Positions 47,520 to 54,899 of a stretch of 64,000 nt of DNA are shown piece after piece. How positions within the stretch are numbered: the first letter of the stretch is position 1; every line of letters begins with the position of its first letter. The position numbers were made by a program, and so were the translations under genes. The stretch is from Chitinophagaceae bacterium. GTDB taxonomy: Bacteria; Bacteroidota; Bacteroidia; Chitinophagales; Chitinophagaceae. Under the pieces are notes generated by a model, which was given only the letters and a program-made list of their open reading frames with translations, was not told where the DNA came from and searched no databases. The stretch lies in assembly GCA_027486835.1 (NCBI GenBank), contig JAIXOJ010000023.1:48360-112359 (forward strand), given 5' to 3'.

Positions 47520-48264
47520 ACAATTTTTACAAGAGAATCGAAATTCATTGGATACTGATTCCCCATCTGAAGAAGTTTGGTTGGAGATTAACAGAAAAAT
47601 GCCAAGCCCTCCCCTAGCAAATGTTAGACGCTTACGTTTTTTATCAGTTGCAGCGTCATTACTTATACTAATAGGCATTGGTATTTTCGTCATCTACTTT
47701 ATAATGCCGAAAATTCCTATAGATAATTCTATTAGTAAGTCTGTACAACCTAAGCCCATTATAATGAAAACCTCTCCTATAGACTCCTCGCCCGTTCAAA
47801 ATAATGACACAATACGGGAAGTAAAAAGCAATGCGTTGTATAGCAAAACAATTGCACCTAAGCTACCAAAGCAATCTTCGCCCGTGCAGCAGCCATCTAA
47901 TGATGCAAAAAAAGAAGCTACTTCTTCAACCCCAGCTATTGATGAGTTTGAAAAAGGTTTTGTTCAATTAATCAATTTACAAAAAGAAAAAATCAATAAA
48001 ACGCCGCTTAATGCAGAGAGTCCAGCTTATTTCAATGACTTTAATCACGAAATCCGTTTGATTGAAACTGATGAACATGTCTTAAAAAGCGAAATAAAAA
48101 AACATGGGTTGACACAGGATTTACTTGCGCGCTTAATTAATATCTACCAACAAAAGCTGAATGTTCTGAAACAATTACAAATAGAAATTCAAAAAACGAA
48201 CAATCGGTACAAACAAAAAAGAAACCCTGTTGATACTACAAAAGTCTATTTTTTAAACATTTAA
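47506..48264 (+). CDS. Putative anti-sigma factor, single-pass membrane protein
   Basis: 252 residues. A cytosolic N-terminal 45 residues (MDPFKQFLQENRNSLDTDSP) resembles the short anti-sigma segment, one membrane helix follows (LSVAASLLILIGIGIFVIYF) and a Pro/Ser-rich then helical periplasmic part. Position directly after the sigma gene with overlapping start is the strongest support for the function. No zinc-binding ZAS motif is visible. The periplasmic helix bundle near the end (LLARLINIYQQKLNVLKQLQ) may sense or bind a partner. Confidence 0.72.
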   Translation: MDPFKQFLQENRNSLDTDSPSEEVWLEINRKMPSPPLANVRRLRFLSVAASLLILIGIGIFVIYFIMPKIPIDNSISKSVQPKPIIMKTSPIDSSPVQNNDTIREVKSNALYSKTIAPKLPKQSSPVQQPSNDAKKEATSSTPAIDEFEKGFVQLINLQKEKINKTPLNAESPAYFNDFNHEIRLIETDEHVLKSEIKKHGLTQDLLARLINIYQQKLNVLKQLQIEIQKTNNRYKQKRNPVDTTKVYFLNI

Positions 48265-48278
48265 TAATTTAACCTAAA

Positions 48279-49613
48279 ATGCTAGTTATGTCAAAAAAAA
48301 TCAAATTATTCTCAAGAGGAATTACGTCTTTAACAGTAAAAAGTACCCTCAAAATGTTGGTCATTGCCGCTTTATTGATCAATGTCTCGTTTTCATTTGC
48401 AAACACAAACAAGCATCCAAATAAGCTGACTCAAAAGCAACACTTTATTGACCCAGAATTAAAAAGCAAAGAAGTGTCCGTAGAAATAAAGGCTAGCAAA
48501 AATGGAGATGTGTATGTGGAAAATACGAGCAGGAGTATTGAAATAAAAACTTGGGATCAACCCAAAGTAAAAGTGGTAACAACGCTATATTACGAAGGTG
48601 ATGCCAGTAAACTAAGCGATGAAGATTGGTTTGAGAAATTGAACATCAGCGTAAAATCTTTAGGTAACTCAATCAGGATAAAATCGGGTACTGTTAGCAG
48701 CAGCGGCTCCTACCAAGTGCTTGGAAATAGCTATAGCTGGAGTAGTTCACCCGCTAGTGGTGTTGCCATTTTTAACGACCAAGGAGAAACTGTACGCACA
48801 AAAGGGAATACAAAACGAGTAGTAACCATTTACCTACCACAAGAAAACAAAGTGGATATTGAAAGTAAATACGCCGACCTTCTAGTGAGCAACAATCTAA
48901 ATAAATTATCAGCGGATATTACCAATGGCAATCTAGAAACACAGGATGTTCTATCGTTGCAGCTTCGTTCTAAATATGCAAACGTATCAGTTGGAAATGT
49001 AAAAACCGCCGAAGTGGAGTTTATAAATGGTCGTTTTACAGCAAAGGATATGAATGATGTAGACATTGATACCAAGTATAGCACTATCGAAATTGCATCA
49101 ACACAAAAAATAAATCTAATTAGTACTAATGATGAATACGAAATTGATGAAGTAGGGAGTTTGCAAGGCAGAAAAAATTATGGTAACCTAAGAATTAGCC
49201 GATTAACCAAAAGTTTTGAAATGGACGGTACCAATGCAGACATTAAAGTAAAAAACATTGCAAGTACTTTAACCGACATAAAGCTTGATAATAAATACGC
49301 TGATATGCGTTTGCCTTTACGCAATCTAAAAAGCTATACTGTTAACTATTCTGGCCCCTATAGCACGGTTTACAGCAATTTTGAGAAAAAACCACTTGAT
49401 GAAAAAGAGCTAAACCAAACCACTACCTCTACAAGTACAGTTAATGGCAAACAAATTATCATCAAAAAAATGCGCCTTGATGGTCACGGGACAGTACTTA
49501 CAGAGGACATAAGTGGGGGTAGCTTAAATGATCGTTTCTCCGCTACTGTAGGGGATGGAAAAGGCGCTACCATTAGCATAAAATGTCAAAATTGTACGGT
49601 TGATTTTAAGTAA
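48279..49613 (+). CDS. Exported DUF4097-like beta-helical protein
   Basis: 444 residues, possibly starting at the second Met (48288, MSKKIKLFSRGI). A signal segment (LKMLVIAALLINVSFSFANT) precedes a repetitive beta-strand pattern with SRSIEIKTWDQPKVKVVTTL and repeated VxIxSKYxDxxV/NGNLxTxD units, typical of the DUF4097/DUF2807 adhesin-like families seen downstream of sigma/anti-sigma pairs in Bacteroidota. Third gene of the operon, 14 bp after the anti-sigma gene. Likely a periplasmic or surface structural partner of the regulator; exact role unknown. Confidence 0.78.
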   Translation: MLVMSKKIKLFSRGITSLTVKSTLKMLVIAALLINVSFSFANTNKHPNKLTQKQHFIDPELKSKEVSVEIKASKNGDVYVENTSRSIEIKTWDQPKVKVVTTLYYEGDASKLSDEDWFEKLNISVKSLGNSIRIKSGTVSSSGSYQVLGNSYSWSSSPASGVAIFNDQGETVRTKGNTKRVVTIYLPQENKVDIESKYADLLVSNNLNKLSADITNGNLETQDVLSLQLRSKYANVSVGNVKTAEVEFINGRFTAKDMNDVDIDTKYSTIEIASTQKINLISTNDEYEIDEVGSLQGRKNYGNLRISRLTKSFEMDGTNADIKVKNIASTLTDIKLDNKYADMRLPLRNLKSYTVNYSGPYSTVYSNFEKKPLDEKELNQTTTSTSTVNGKQIIIKKMRLDGHGTVLTEDISGGSLNDRFSATVGDGKGATISIKCQNCTVDFK

Positions 49614-49688
49614 TGTATTCATTTCTGCATCTATATGGATAAGTGACTATTGGAATACAAAAACACTATCGCTTTCATTCTTACTAAC

Positions 49689-49730
49689 AAAAAAGGCGCA
49701 ATCAATTAAAAACTGATTGCGCCTTTTTTG
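49689..49730. terminator. Bidirectional terminator between the sigma operon and rho
   Basis: AAAAAAGGCGCAATCA / TGATTGCGCCTTTTTT, 16-bp stem around AATTAAAAAC-type loop. T-runs on both strands serve the two converging transcripts. Confidence 0.93.
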
Positions 49731-49743
49731 TTTTTTTCGTATT

Positions 49744-51933
49744 CTATCTATTCATGCTGGCTAAAAACTCTTCGTTACTTTTTGTACCACGCATCCTTCT
49801 TAATAATTCATTCATTGCTTCTTCGGTATTCATGTCATTTAAGAACAGTCGAAGGATATTCATTCTAGACAATACGTCTCTGTCTAACAATAAATCATCT
49901 CGTCTGGTACTTGAGGCAACCAAATCAATTGCTGGGAAAATGCGTCGGTTAGCCAATCTACGATCGAGCGATAATTCCATATTACCTGTACCCTTGAATT
50001 CCTCGAAGATTACTTCATCCATTTTGCTTCCCGTTTCTATTAGTGCTGTTGCAAGAATGGTTAATGAACCTCCATTTTCAATTTTTCTAGCAGCACCAAA
50101 AAATTGTTTTGGTTTTTGCATGGCATTCGCTTCTACCCCACCACTTAGCACCTTGCCACTGGCAGGTGCCACTGTATTATATGCTCTTGCTAAACGAGTA
50201 ATACTATCCAGCAAAATCACCACGTCGTGGCCACATTCCACCAAACGTTTCGCTTTTTGCAATGCCATTGCCGATACCTTAACATGCTTTTCGGCTGGTT
50301 CGTCGAAAGTGCTTGCTATTACTTCTCCTTTCACACTTCGTCCCATATCGGTTACCTCTTCAGGTCTTTCATCAATTAGCACCACCATTAGGTAACATTC
50401 CGGATGATTGGCCGCTATGGCATTAGCTACTTCTTTTAGTAAAATTGTTTTACCCACTTTTGGCTGCGCTACTATTAACCCTCTTTGTCCCTTTCCTATT
50501 GGTGTGAACAAATCGATTATTCTAGTGCTATAATTGTTTGCAGTTGTAAACAGATTGAGTTTTTCAAAAGGAAACAGTGGTGTTAGATAATCAAAAGGTA
50601 CCCTATCTCTTACTTCGTCGGGACGTTTACCATTGATGGTATCTACCTTCACTACCGCAAAATATTTTTCCCCATCTTTAGGTGGCCTTACGGTTCCTGT
50701 TACGGTATCACCTGTTTTAAGTCCAAATAATTTTACCTGACTAGGAGATACATATACATCATCAGGTGAACTTAGATAATTATAGTCGGACGAGCGTAGA
50801 AACCCATACCCTTCCACCATCATTTCTAATACGCCTTCTGCTGGAATAATGCCATCGAACTCAACGTTAAATACGGGTTCTTTCTTGGTGGCTTTGTACA
50901 CAGGCTTTTCTACCACTTGCTGAACTGGTGGTATGGAAGCAGCCTCCATTTCGGAAGGAACACCTAGCAGTTCACCAGATTCTGGCTCATCATCCACCTC
51001 GTCGTCGTCTTCATCCATGTCCTCTTCTTGCAATTCGTCCATTTCGTCTTCCACGTCAATAGGTACATAGGCGGGCGGAGGAGGAGGTGGGGGTGGTGGA
51101 GGTGGTGCTGAATATTTGGGGAATTCATGCTGCTTACTAAACATGTGCTCCGTTGCCTGTAACAATTGCTCCGCCAAACTCAAGGTTTTTGCATCTACCT
51201 CTTTTAGTTCTAAATCGGCTTCTAAGTTAACCGGAGGCTCTTCTTTAGCTACTACTGGAACTACCGGAGCGGCTTTGGGCACTTCTGGTACACGAGTATC
51301 TTTCTTTGGAGCCTCTGGTGGGGTAACCGATGTTGGCTTTGCTGGTTTAGCCAGCAATTCTGTTTCGTCGATTACTTTAACCGCGCCTCGAGCCTCAGGC
51401 CTCAATGGCGTTCTTTTGCGCTTAGGTGGTGTTTTTTCTGACTGGGGTTCAGACGCCTCTTTAGTTTCTGCTGCGGATTCTGTGGCATCACTTTCAGGAG
51501 TAACGGCTGCAACAACTACAGGTTCAGGCTCAACAACGATAGGCTCAGGTTCAACAACCATAGGCTCAGGCTCAACAGCCTTCACTTCTGTTACTATTTT
51601 AGGTTCAGTTGTTATTTTTATTTCTTCTGCGGGCAAAGGAATTTCTAATTGTACACTAGCTTCTTTGGCTCCGGCAGCTACGCGAGCAGCCACTGTCTTT
51701 TTTTCAGTGGTCTTTGTGGTGGTTTTGGTGGTTTTAGGAGCAACCTCTTTCTTAGCTTTCTCTTTGCGTGGCTTTTCTTTTTTAACCACAATCTCGTCTT
51801 CTACCTGACTATCAAAAATCTTATAAATTAGTTTTTGTTTGTCAAGTTTTTCGGTGTTGGTGAGTTTTAATTGTGCCGCTATTTCCAATAATTCAGATAG
51901 CTGCATGTCATTCAGTTGCAAAATGTCGTACAT
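49744..51933 (-). CDS. rho: Transcription termination factor Rho with long N-terminal extension
   Basis: 729 residues against 419 in E. coli. The N-terminal SAP-like Rho_N domain ([20 protein letters not shown]) is followed by about 300 residues of low-complexity Lys/Glu/Pro/Val sequence including an 11-proline run near residue 275 and an acidic patch ([20 protein letters not shown]). The RNA-binding CSD ([36 protein letters not shown]) and the ATPase domain with Walker [11 protein letters not shown], Walker B VVILLDS and [20 protein letters not shown] are conserved. Extended Rho linkers are typical of Bacteroidota. It is transcribed alone. Confidence 0.97.
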   Translation of the reverse strand: MYDILQLNDMQLSELLEIAAQLKLTNTEKLDKQKLIYKIFDSQVEDEIVVKKEKPRKEKAKKEVAPKTTKTTTKTTEKKTVAARVAAGAKEASVQLEIPLPAEEIKITTEPKIVTEVKAVEPEPMVVEPEPIVVEPEPVVVAAVTPESDATESAAETKEASEPQSEKTPPKRKRTPLRPEARGAVKVIDETELLAKPAKPTSVTPPEAPKKDTRVPEVPKAAPVVPVVAKEEPPVNLEADLELKEVDAKTLSLAEQLLQATEHMFSKQHEFPKYSAPPPPPPPPPPPAYVPIDVEDEMDELQEEDMDEDDDEVDDEPESGELLGVPSEMEAASIPPVQQVVEKPVYKATKKEPVFNVEFDGIIPAEGVLEMMVEGYGFLRSSDYNYLSSPDDVYVSPSQVKLFGLKTGDTVTGTVRPPKDGEKYFAVVKVDTINGKRPDEVRDRVPFDYLTPLFPFEKLNLFTTANNYSTRIIDLFTPIGKGQRGLIVAQPKVGKTILLKEVANAIAANHPECYLMVVLIDERPEEVTDMGRSVKGEVIASTFDEPAEKHVKVSAMALQKAKRLVECGHDVVILLDSITRLARAYNTVAPASGKVLSGGVEANAMQKPKQFFGAARKIENGGSLTILATALIETGSKMDEVIFEEFKGTGNMELSLDRRLANRRIFPAIDLVASSTRRDDLLLDRDVLSRMNILRLFLNDMNTEEAMNELLRRMRGTKSNEEFLASMNR

Positions 51934-52240
51934 AAATAAGATAAGTGTTAATAGAAGGCATTAAATTACTCTCGTTAGAGCATGGGGTTAAGCCTTGGTA
52001 CTTACGTTAATTTGAAAATTAAACTTTAAAAGTAAAAAAACTGGGGGAGAATTGAATAGTGAAATCGCAATGTTATTGATGCGCGATTAACGCCTACCGT
52101 GCAATGTTAGGGCAATTATTCGATTAGAAATACATTCACCCCTGCAAATCAATTTTATTGAACCATTCTCAGCCATTCTTAAGCTGATTTAACGATAAAT
52201 TTATAAAATGGTTCCCCCGATTTTGTGAATCGATCGCTGT
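51934..52240. other. Intergenic gap
   Basis: Promoter region of rho and the tail of umuC; no gene or repeat noticed. Confidence 0.45.
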
Positions 52241-53542
52241 TTACTGCACTTTAATTAGCTCGTTCCACCGCGTTGAAAAACGTGGACTCTGAAATTTGCA
52301 CTTCATGCTCCAGTGTTGGGTGGTGCCAATTGATGCAAGCTTAAGCATGTCTTTGCGCATGGAAAAGTTGATGTTATCCATCACCTGCATCAATCTATTA
52401 CCTGCGGCCTTGTTTGTTGTGGGGGCATTAAACAGATTCCCTTGAATAGCGGTATCCGGTATGATATCGCTAAGGGTTACCCCCGCTTTGGTATATAATT
52501 GACCCGACTTGTAAATACTATCTACTAGCTGCCGGGCAGCTTTGGTGAGTTCATTTGTAAGTGCAGTGGCCACTGGCAATTTCACATAGCAGCCCTGCGA
52601 TGCGCCGTGTCTAAATTTTTGCCCCTGAACGTGTTCTACTTTGGGTATTAAATAAACATGTATCGTTTGAGCAACACATTGCTGCCGCCTCAATTTTTCG
52701 GCTGCACGAGCTGTATAGGTGGCCACTGCCTCCTTGATACTCGCTATGTCGCTTACTGGTTTTCCAAACATACGTGAAGTGGCTATCATTTTTTTGACAG
52801 ACAAGGGCGGCTGAAAATCAATACAGGGTTCGCCCTTCAATTCCCGCACCAAGCGCTCGCCCACTACACCGCCTAAATGATTCACCGCCCATTGCAAGTC
52901 TTGCTGACTCAGTTCATAAGCAGTTTTGATGTTCATTTTGTTGAGCTTTTCGGCATACTTTCGGCCAACACCCCAAATATCTTCCACATTGGTTTTATGC
53001 AGTGCTTGCTCCACTTTTCGCGGTGTATCTAGTATTAAAACGCCTTGCGTAACTACCTTATGCTTTTTGGCTAGTCGGTTGGCCACCTTAGATAAGACCT
53101 TGGTTGGGGCAATGCCCACCGACACGGGGATGCCCGTCCATTTAACCACCGTATCCCTAATACTTTCAGCTACATCTTTTAATTGGCTCAATGCAATTTT
53201 ACTTACATCTATAAAACATTCGTCCACAGAATAAATCTCCACATTTTCCATTCCTACAATAACGCCAATTGTATCCATCACCCGCCTACTCATGTCGCCA
53301 TAAAGGGCATAATTACTAGAAAAGACAGCCACATTGTGCTTTTCTAATAATTCCTTCGCCTGGAAATAGGGCTCCCCCATTTTAATGCCCAATGCTTTCG
53401 CCTCGTCTGTGCGGGACACAATGCACCCATCATTGTTGCTCAGCACAACTACTGGATGTTCCCATAAATCTGGGCGAAAAATGCGCTCGCACGAGCAATA
53501 AAAACTATTACAATCCACTATCGCAACCATATTGTTATTCAA
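52241..53542 (-). CDS. umuC: Y-family DNA polymerase V subunit (UmuC-type)
   Basis: 433 residues; a start at the fifth codon (MVAIVDCNSFYCSCERIFRP) is also plausible. Error-prone polymerase for lesion bypass. Catalytic acidic residues are in VAIVDCNSFY and YSVDECFIDV; the UmuC-type SNNDGCIVSRTDEAKALGIK and the helix-hairpin-helix segment VEDIWGVGRKYAEKLNKMNI are present, then the C-terminal little-finger domain with ATSRMFGKPV. The partner umuD is not next to it (no LexA/UmuD-like frame up to 54.0 kb). DinB-type alternative is less likely because of the TDEAKALGIK block. Confidence 0.93.
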   Translation of the reverse strand: MNNNMVAIVDCNSFYCSCERIFRPDLWEHPVVVLSNNDGCIVSRTDEAKALGIKMGEPYFQAKELLEKHNVAVFSSNYALYGDMSRRVMDTIGVIVGMENVEIYSVDECFIDVSKIALSQLKDVAESIRDTVVKWTGIPVSVGIAPTKVLSKVANRLAKKHKVVTQGVLILDTPRKVEQALHKTNVEDIWGVGRKYAEKLNKMNIKTAYELSQQDLQWAVNHLGGVVGERLVRELKGEPCIDFQPPLSVKKMIATSRMFGKPVSDIASIKEAVATYTARAAEKLRRQQCVAQTIHVYLIPKVEHVQGQKFRHGASQGCYVKLPVATALTNELTKAARQLVDSIYKSGQLYTKAGVTLSDIIPDTAIQGNLFNAPTTNKAAGNRLMQVMDNINFSMRKDMLKLASIGTTQHWSMKCKFQSPRFSTRWNELIKVQ

Positions 53543-53921
53543 AAATTATTCGCCTTTACCACATCAAAGCGTATGCAGCCATCACCATAGACACACTGCA
53601 ATACTAAATTGTTTAGCAAGAAAGCGGCGTAATTTTTTCGTCCTCAAGGTTTATTATGCGCAAGTAGGTACGGTAAGTTTTCAAAAACGGTTAGTAGCCA
53701 ACATCCATTCGATAGAATCGAGGCCAATAATTTTGATTAATAGGTACTTTCCTGGTGCAACTATTCTTCTATACCTCACAGATACCGATGAACAAAAATC
53801 TTTGAGGACGTAACTGAATGTCTGTAGGAGAAAATATCTTCACAGTAAATCCGATCTATTGCAACTTTGGGAATCGATTTTATTGGATTGTACAATGCTT
53901 GCAATTACCCCCTACCCTACA
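53543..53921. other. Intergenic gap upstream of umuC
   Basis: No protein-like frame and no LexA box that I can assign. A partial homology to the terminator region at 57.7 kb begins near 53913. Confidence 0.45.
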
Positions 53922-53965
53922 CAAAAAAATCCCCGTAGCAACAAAGCACCACAGGGATTTTTTAT
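53922..53965 (-). terminator. Copy 1 of the cargo-locus terminator hairpin
   Basis: AAAAAAATCCCCGTAGC ... CACCACAGGGATTTTTT. The same hairpin ends the cargo genes at 54845-54885 (the best copy, 14-bp stem) and 57755-57797. Here it follows only a decayed cargo gene. Confidence 0.75.
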
Positions 53966-54010
53966 ATTCATACACTAAGTAACGAAACAAGATAATGCTT
54001 CTTATAAGAT

Positions 54011-54130
54011 TCATTGCTCTTTAATCAACTGCTCCTGATACTGATTGCTTTCTGTTTTGAGTGATACCACATAGTTACCCTTAGCAAGCGAATTAATAGG
54101 CCATTGATTTGATTCATGCCTCCATGAAGG
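54011..54130 (-). pseudogene. Relic of a third T9SS cargo gene (C-terminal fragment)
   Basis: Read on the minus strand from 54130 to the TGA at 54013-54011, the last 28 codons (INSLAKGNYVVSLKTESNQY + QEQLIKEQ) are nearly identical to the ends of the proteins at 54900 and 57846. Upstream of that the homology continues at DNA level (TTGATTTGATTCATGCC), but a lost base shifts the frame and the rest of the gene is missing, cut off close to palindrome P at 54142. The last residues run one codon further (Gln) than in the intact genes. Confidence 0.9.
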
Positions 54131-54141
54131 CTATGAGAGGG

Positions 54142-54165
54142 AATTGGGATTTGGAAATCCCAATT
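54142..54165. repeat. Dispersed palindromic element P, copy 2
   Basis: AATTGGGATTT-GG-AAATCCCAATT, 11-bp perfect arms, with flank ATCTGTTTAGGCGACATGCC. Partner of the element at 32878, in opposite orientation. It lies where the relic's homology stops. Confidence 0.85.
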
Positions 54166-54209
54166 ATCTGTTTAGGCGACATGCCATTCGGAACATGTTG
54201 CCCTGCTAA

Positions 54210-54503
54210 TTAATCATCAATCAGACGATTTTCAGGATTTCTACTCGTATGAAAAATGGCAAAAACAACAATTGTTTTATCTATTATTTCATAAATAACA
54301 ACATAAGGAAACCTGTTAATAGGCAATCTTCTATAACCATTCTCAATAAAACTATAGAAGGTGGGATTAGCTAAAACTTTTCTATACCCAGCCTCTAATT
54401 CATCCAAAAAAGATTCACCTAAGCCTTCTAATTGTATTTCATACCAATCATAGGCATCTTTTGCCATCAAAATGGCCCTAGGTTTCAGTAGTAATTGATA
54501 CAA
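54210..54503 (-). CDS. RelE/ParE-type toxin
   Basis: 97 residues. The beta-alpha-alpha-beta pattern MYQLLLKPRAILMAKDAYDW, YRKVLANPTFYSFIENGYRR, LPINRFPYVVIYEIIDKTIV and the ending VFAIFHTSRNPENRLI match ParE/RelE toxins that cleave mRNA on the ribosome or inhibit gyrase. No ATG is available before residue 14; the frame opens with TTG directly behind the antitoxin stop codon (TAA-TTG). The N-terminal strand is needed for the fold, so the TTG is the likely start. Downstream partner of the antitoxin gene. Confidence 0.88.
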   Translation of the reverse strand: MYQLLLKPRAILMAKDAYDWYEIQLEGLGESFLDELEAGYRKVLANPTFYSFIENGYRRLPINRFPYVVIYEIIDKTIVVFAIFHTSRNPENRLIDD

Positions 54504-54746
54504 TTAGTCGATTATTTTATTGCCCCTGATAATCTCTTTTGCTTCTTCCCAACTATACGATTCTGATACCCCAGCAACGTGCTTTCTTTTTTCTTCATCC
54601 AATAACTCCAAATGCTTTGAGATACATACGAAATCTTCTTTTTTAGCTATCTCATCTTCCAGCAGCATGTACATACCCTTTATTTTTTTATCATCAGCAT
54701 CAGCAATGTAATCATGCAATTTTTTTCTTATTATCATTGTATTCAT
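54504..54746 (-). CDS. Antitoxin of the RelE/ParE-type pair
   Basis: 80 residues; helical N-terminal part (IIRKKLHDYIADADDKKIKG) and C-terminal toxin-wrapping segment (GVSESYSWEEAKEIIRGNKI). This shape is common for Bacteroidota antitoxins placed before ParE-like toxins. Start could also be the Met at codon 4. It is in the same reading frame as the toxin, separated only by one TAA. Lies between the cargo relic and the intact cargo gene. Confidence 0.82.
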   Translation of the reverse strand: MNTMIIRKKLHDYIADADDKKIKGMYMLLEDEIAKKEDFVCISKHLELLDEEKRKHVAGVSESYSWEEAKEIIRGNKIID

Positions 54747-54844
54747 TAGAAACCATTTTTAGTTGATCGAAATGCATCTCGCTTAAAGAAGCAGCGTGAA
54801 AATAGCTTTTTTAACTATTCAGTGGCTATAAATTGGTGCTGCAC

Positions 54845-54887
54845 AAAAAATCCCTGTGGCCACTAAGCACCACAGGGATTTTTTTGT
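54845..54887 (-). terminator. Copy 2 of the cargo-locus terminator hairpin
   Basis: AAAAAATCCCTGTGG / CCACAGGGATTTTTT, 15-bp arms around a 9-11 base loop, after the 54900 stop on the minus strand. Confidence 0.93.
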
Positions 54888-54899
54888 ATTCAGGATTCA

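Noticed and set aside
53532..53813. umuD-like gene upstream of umuC
   Set aside because: The open frame has no Ser/Lys protease signature and no LexA-like sequence.
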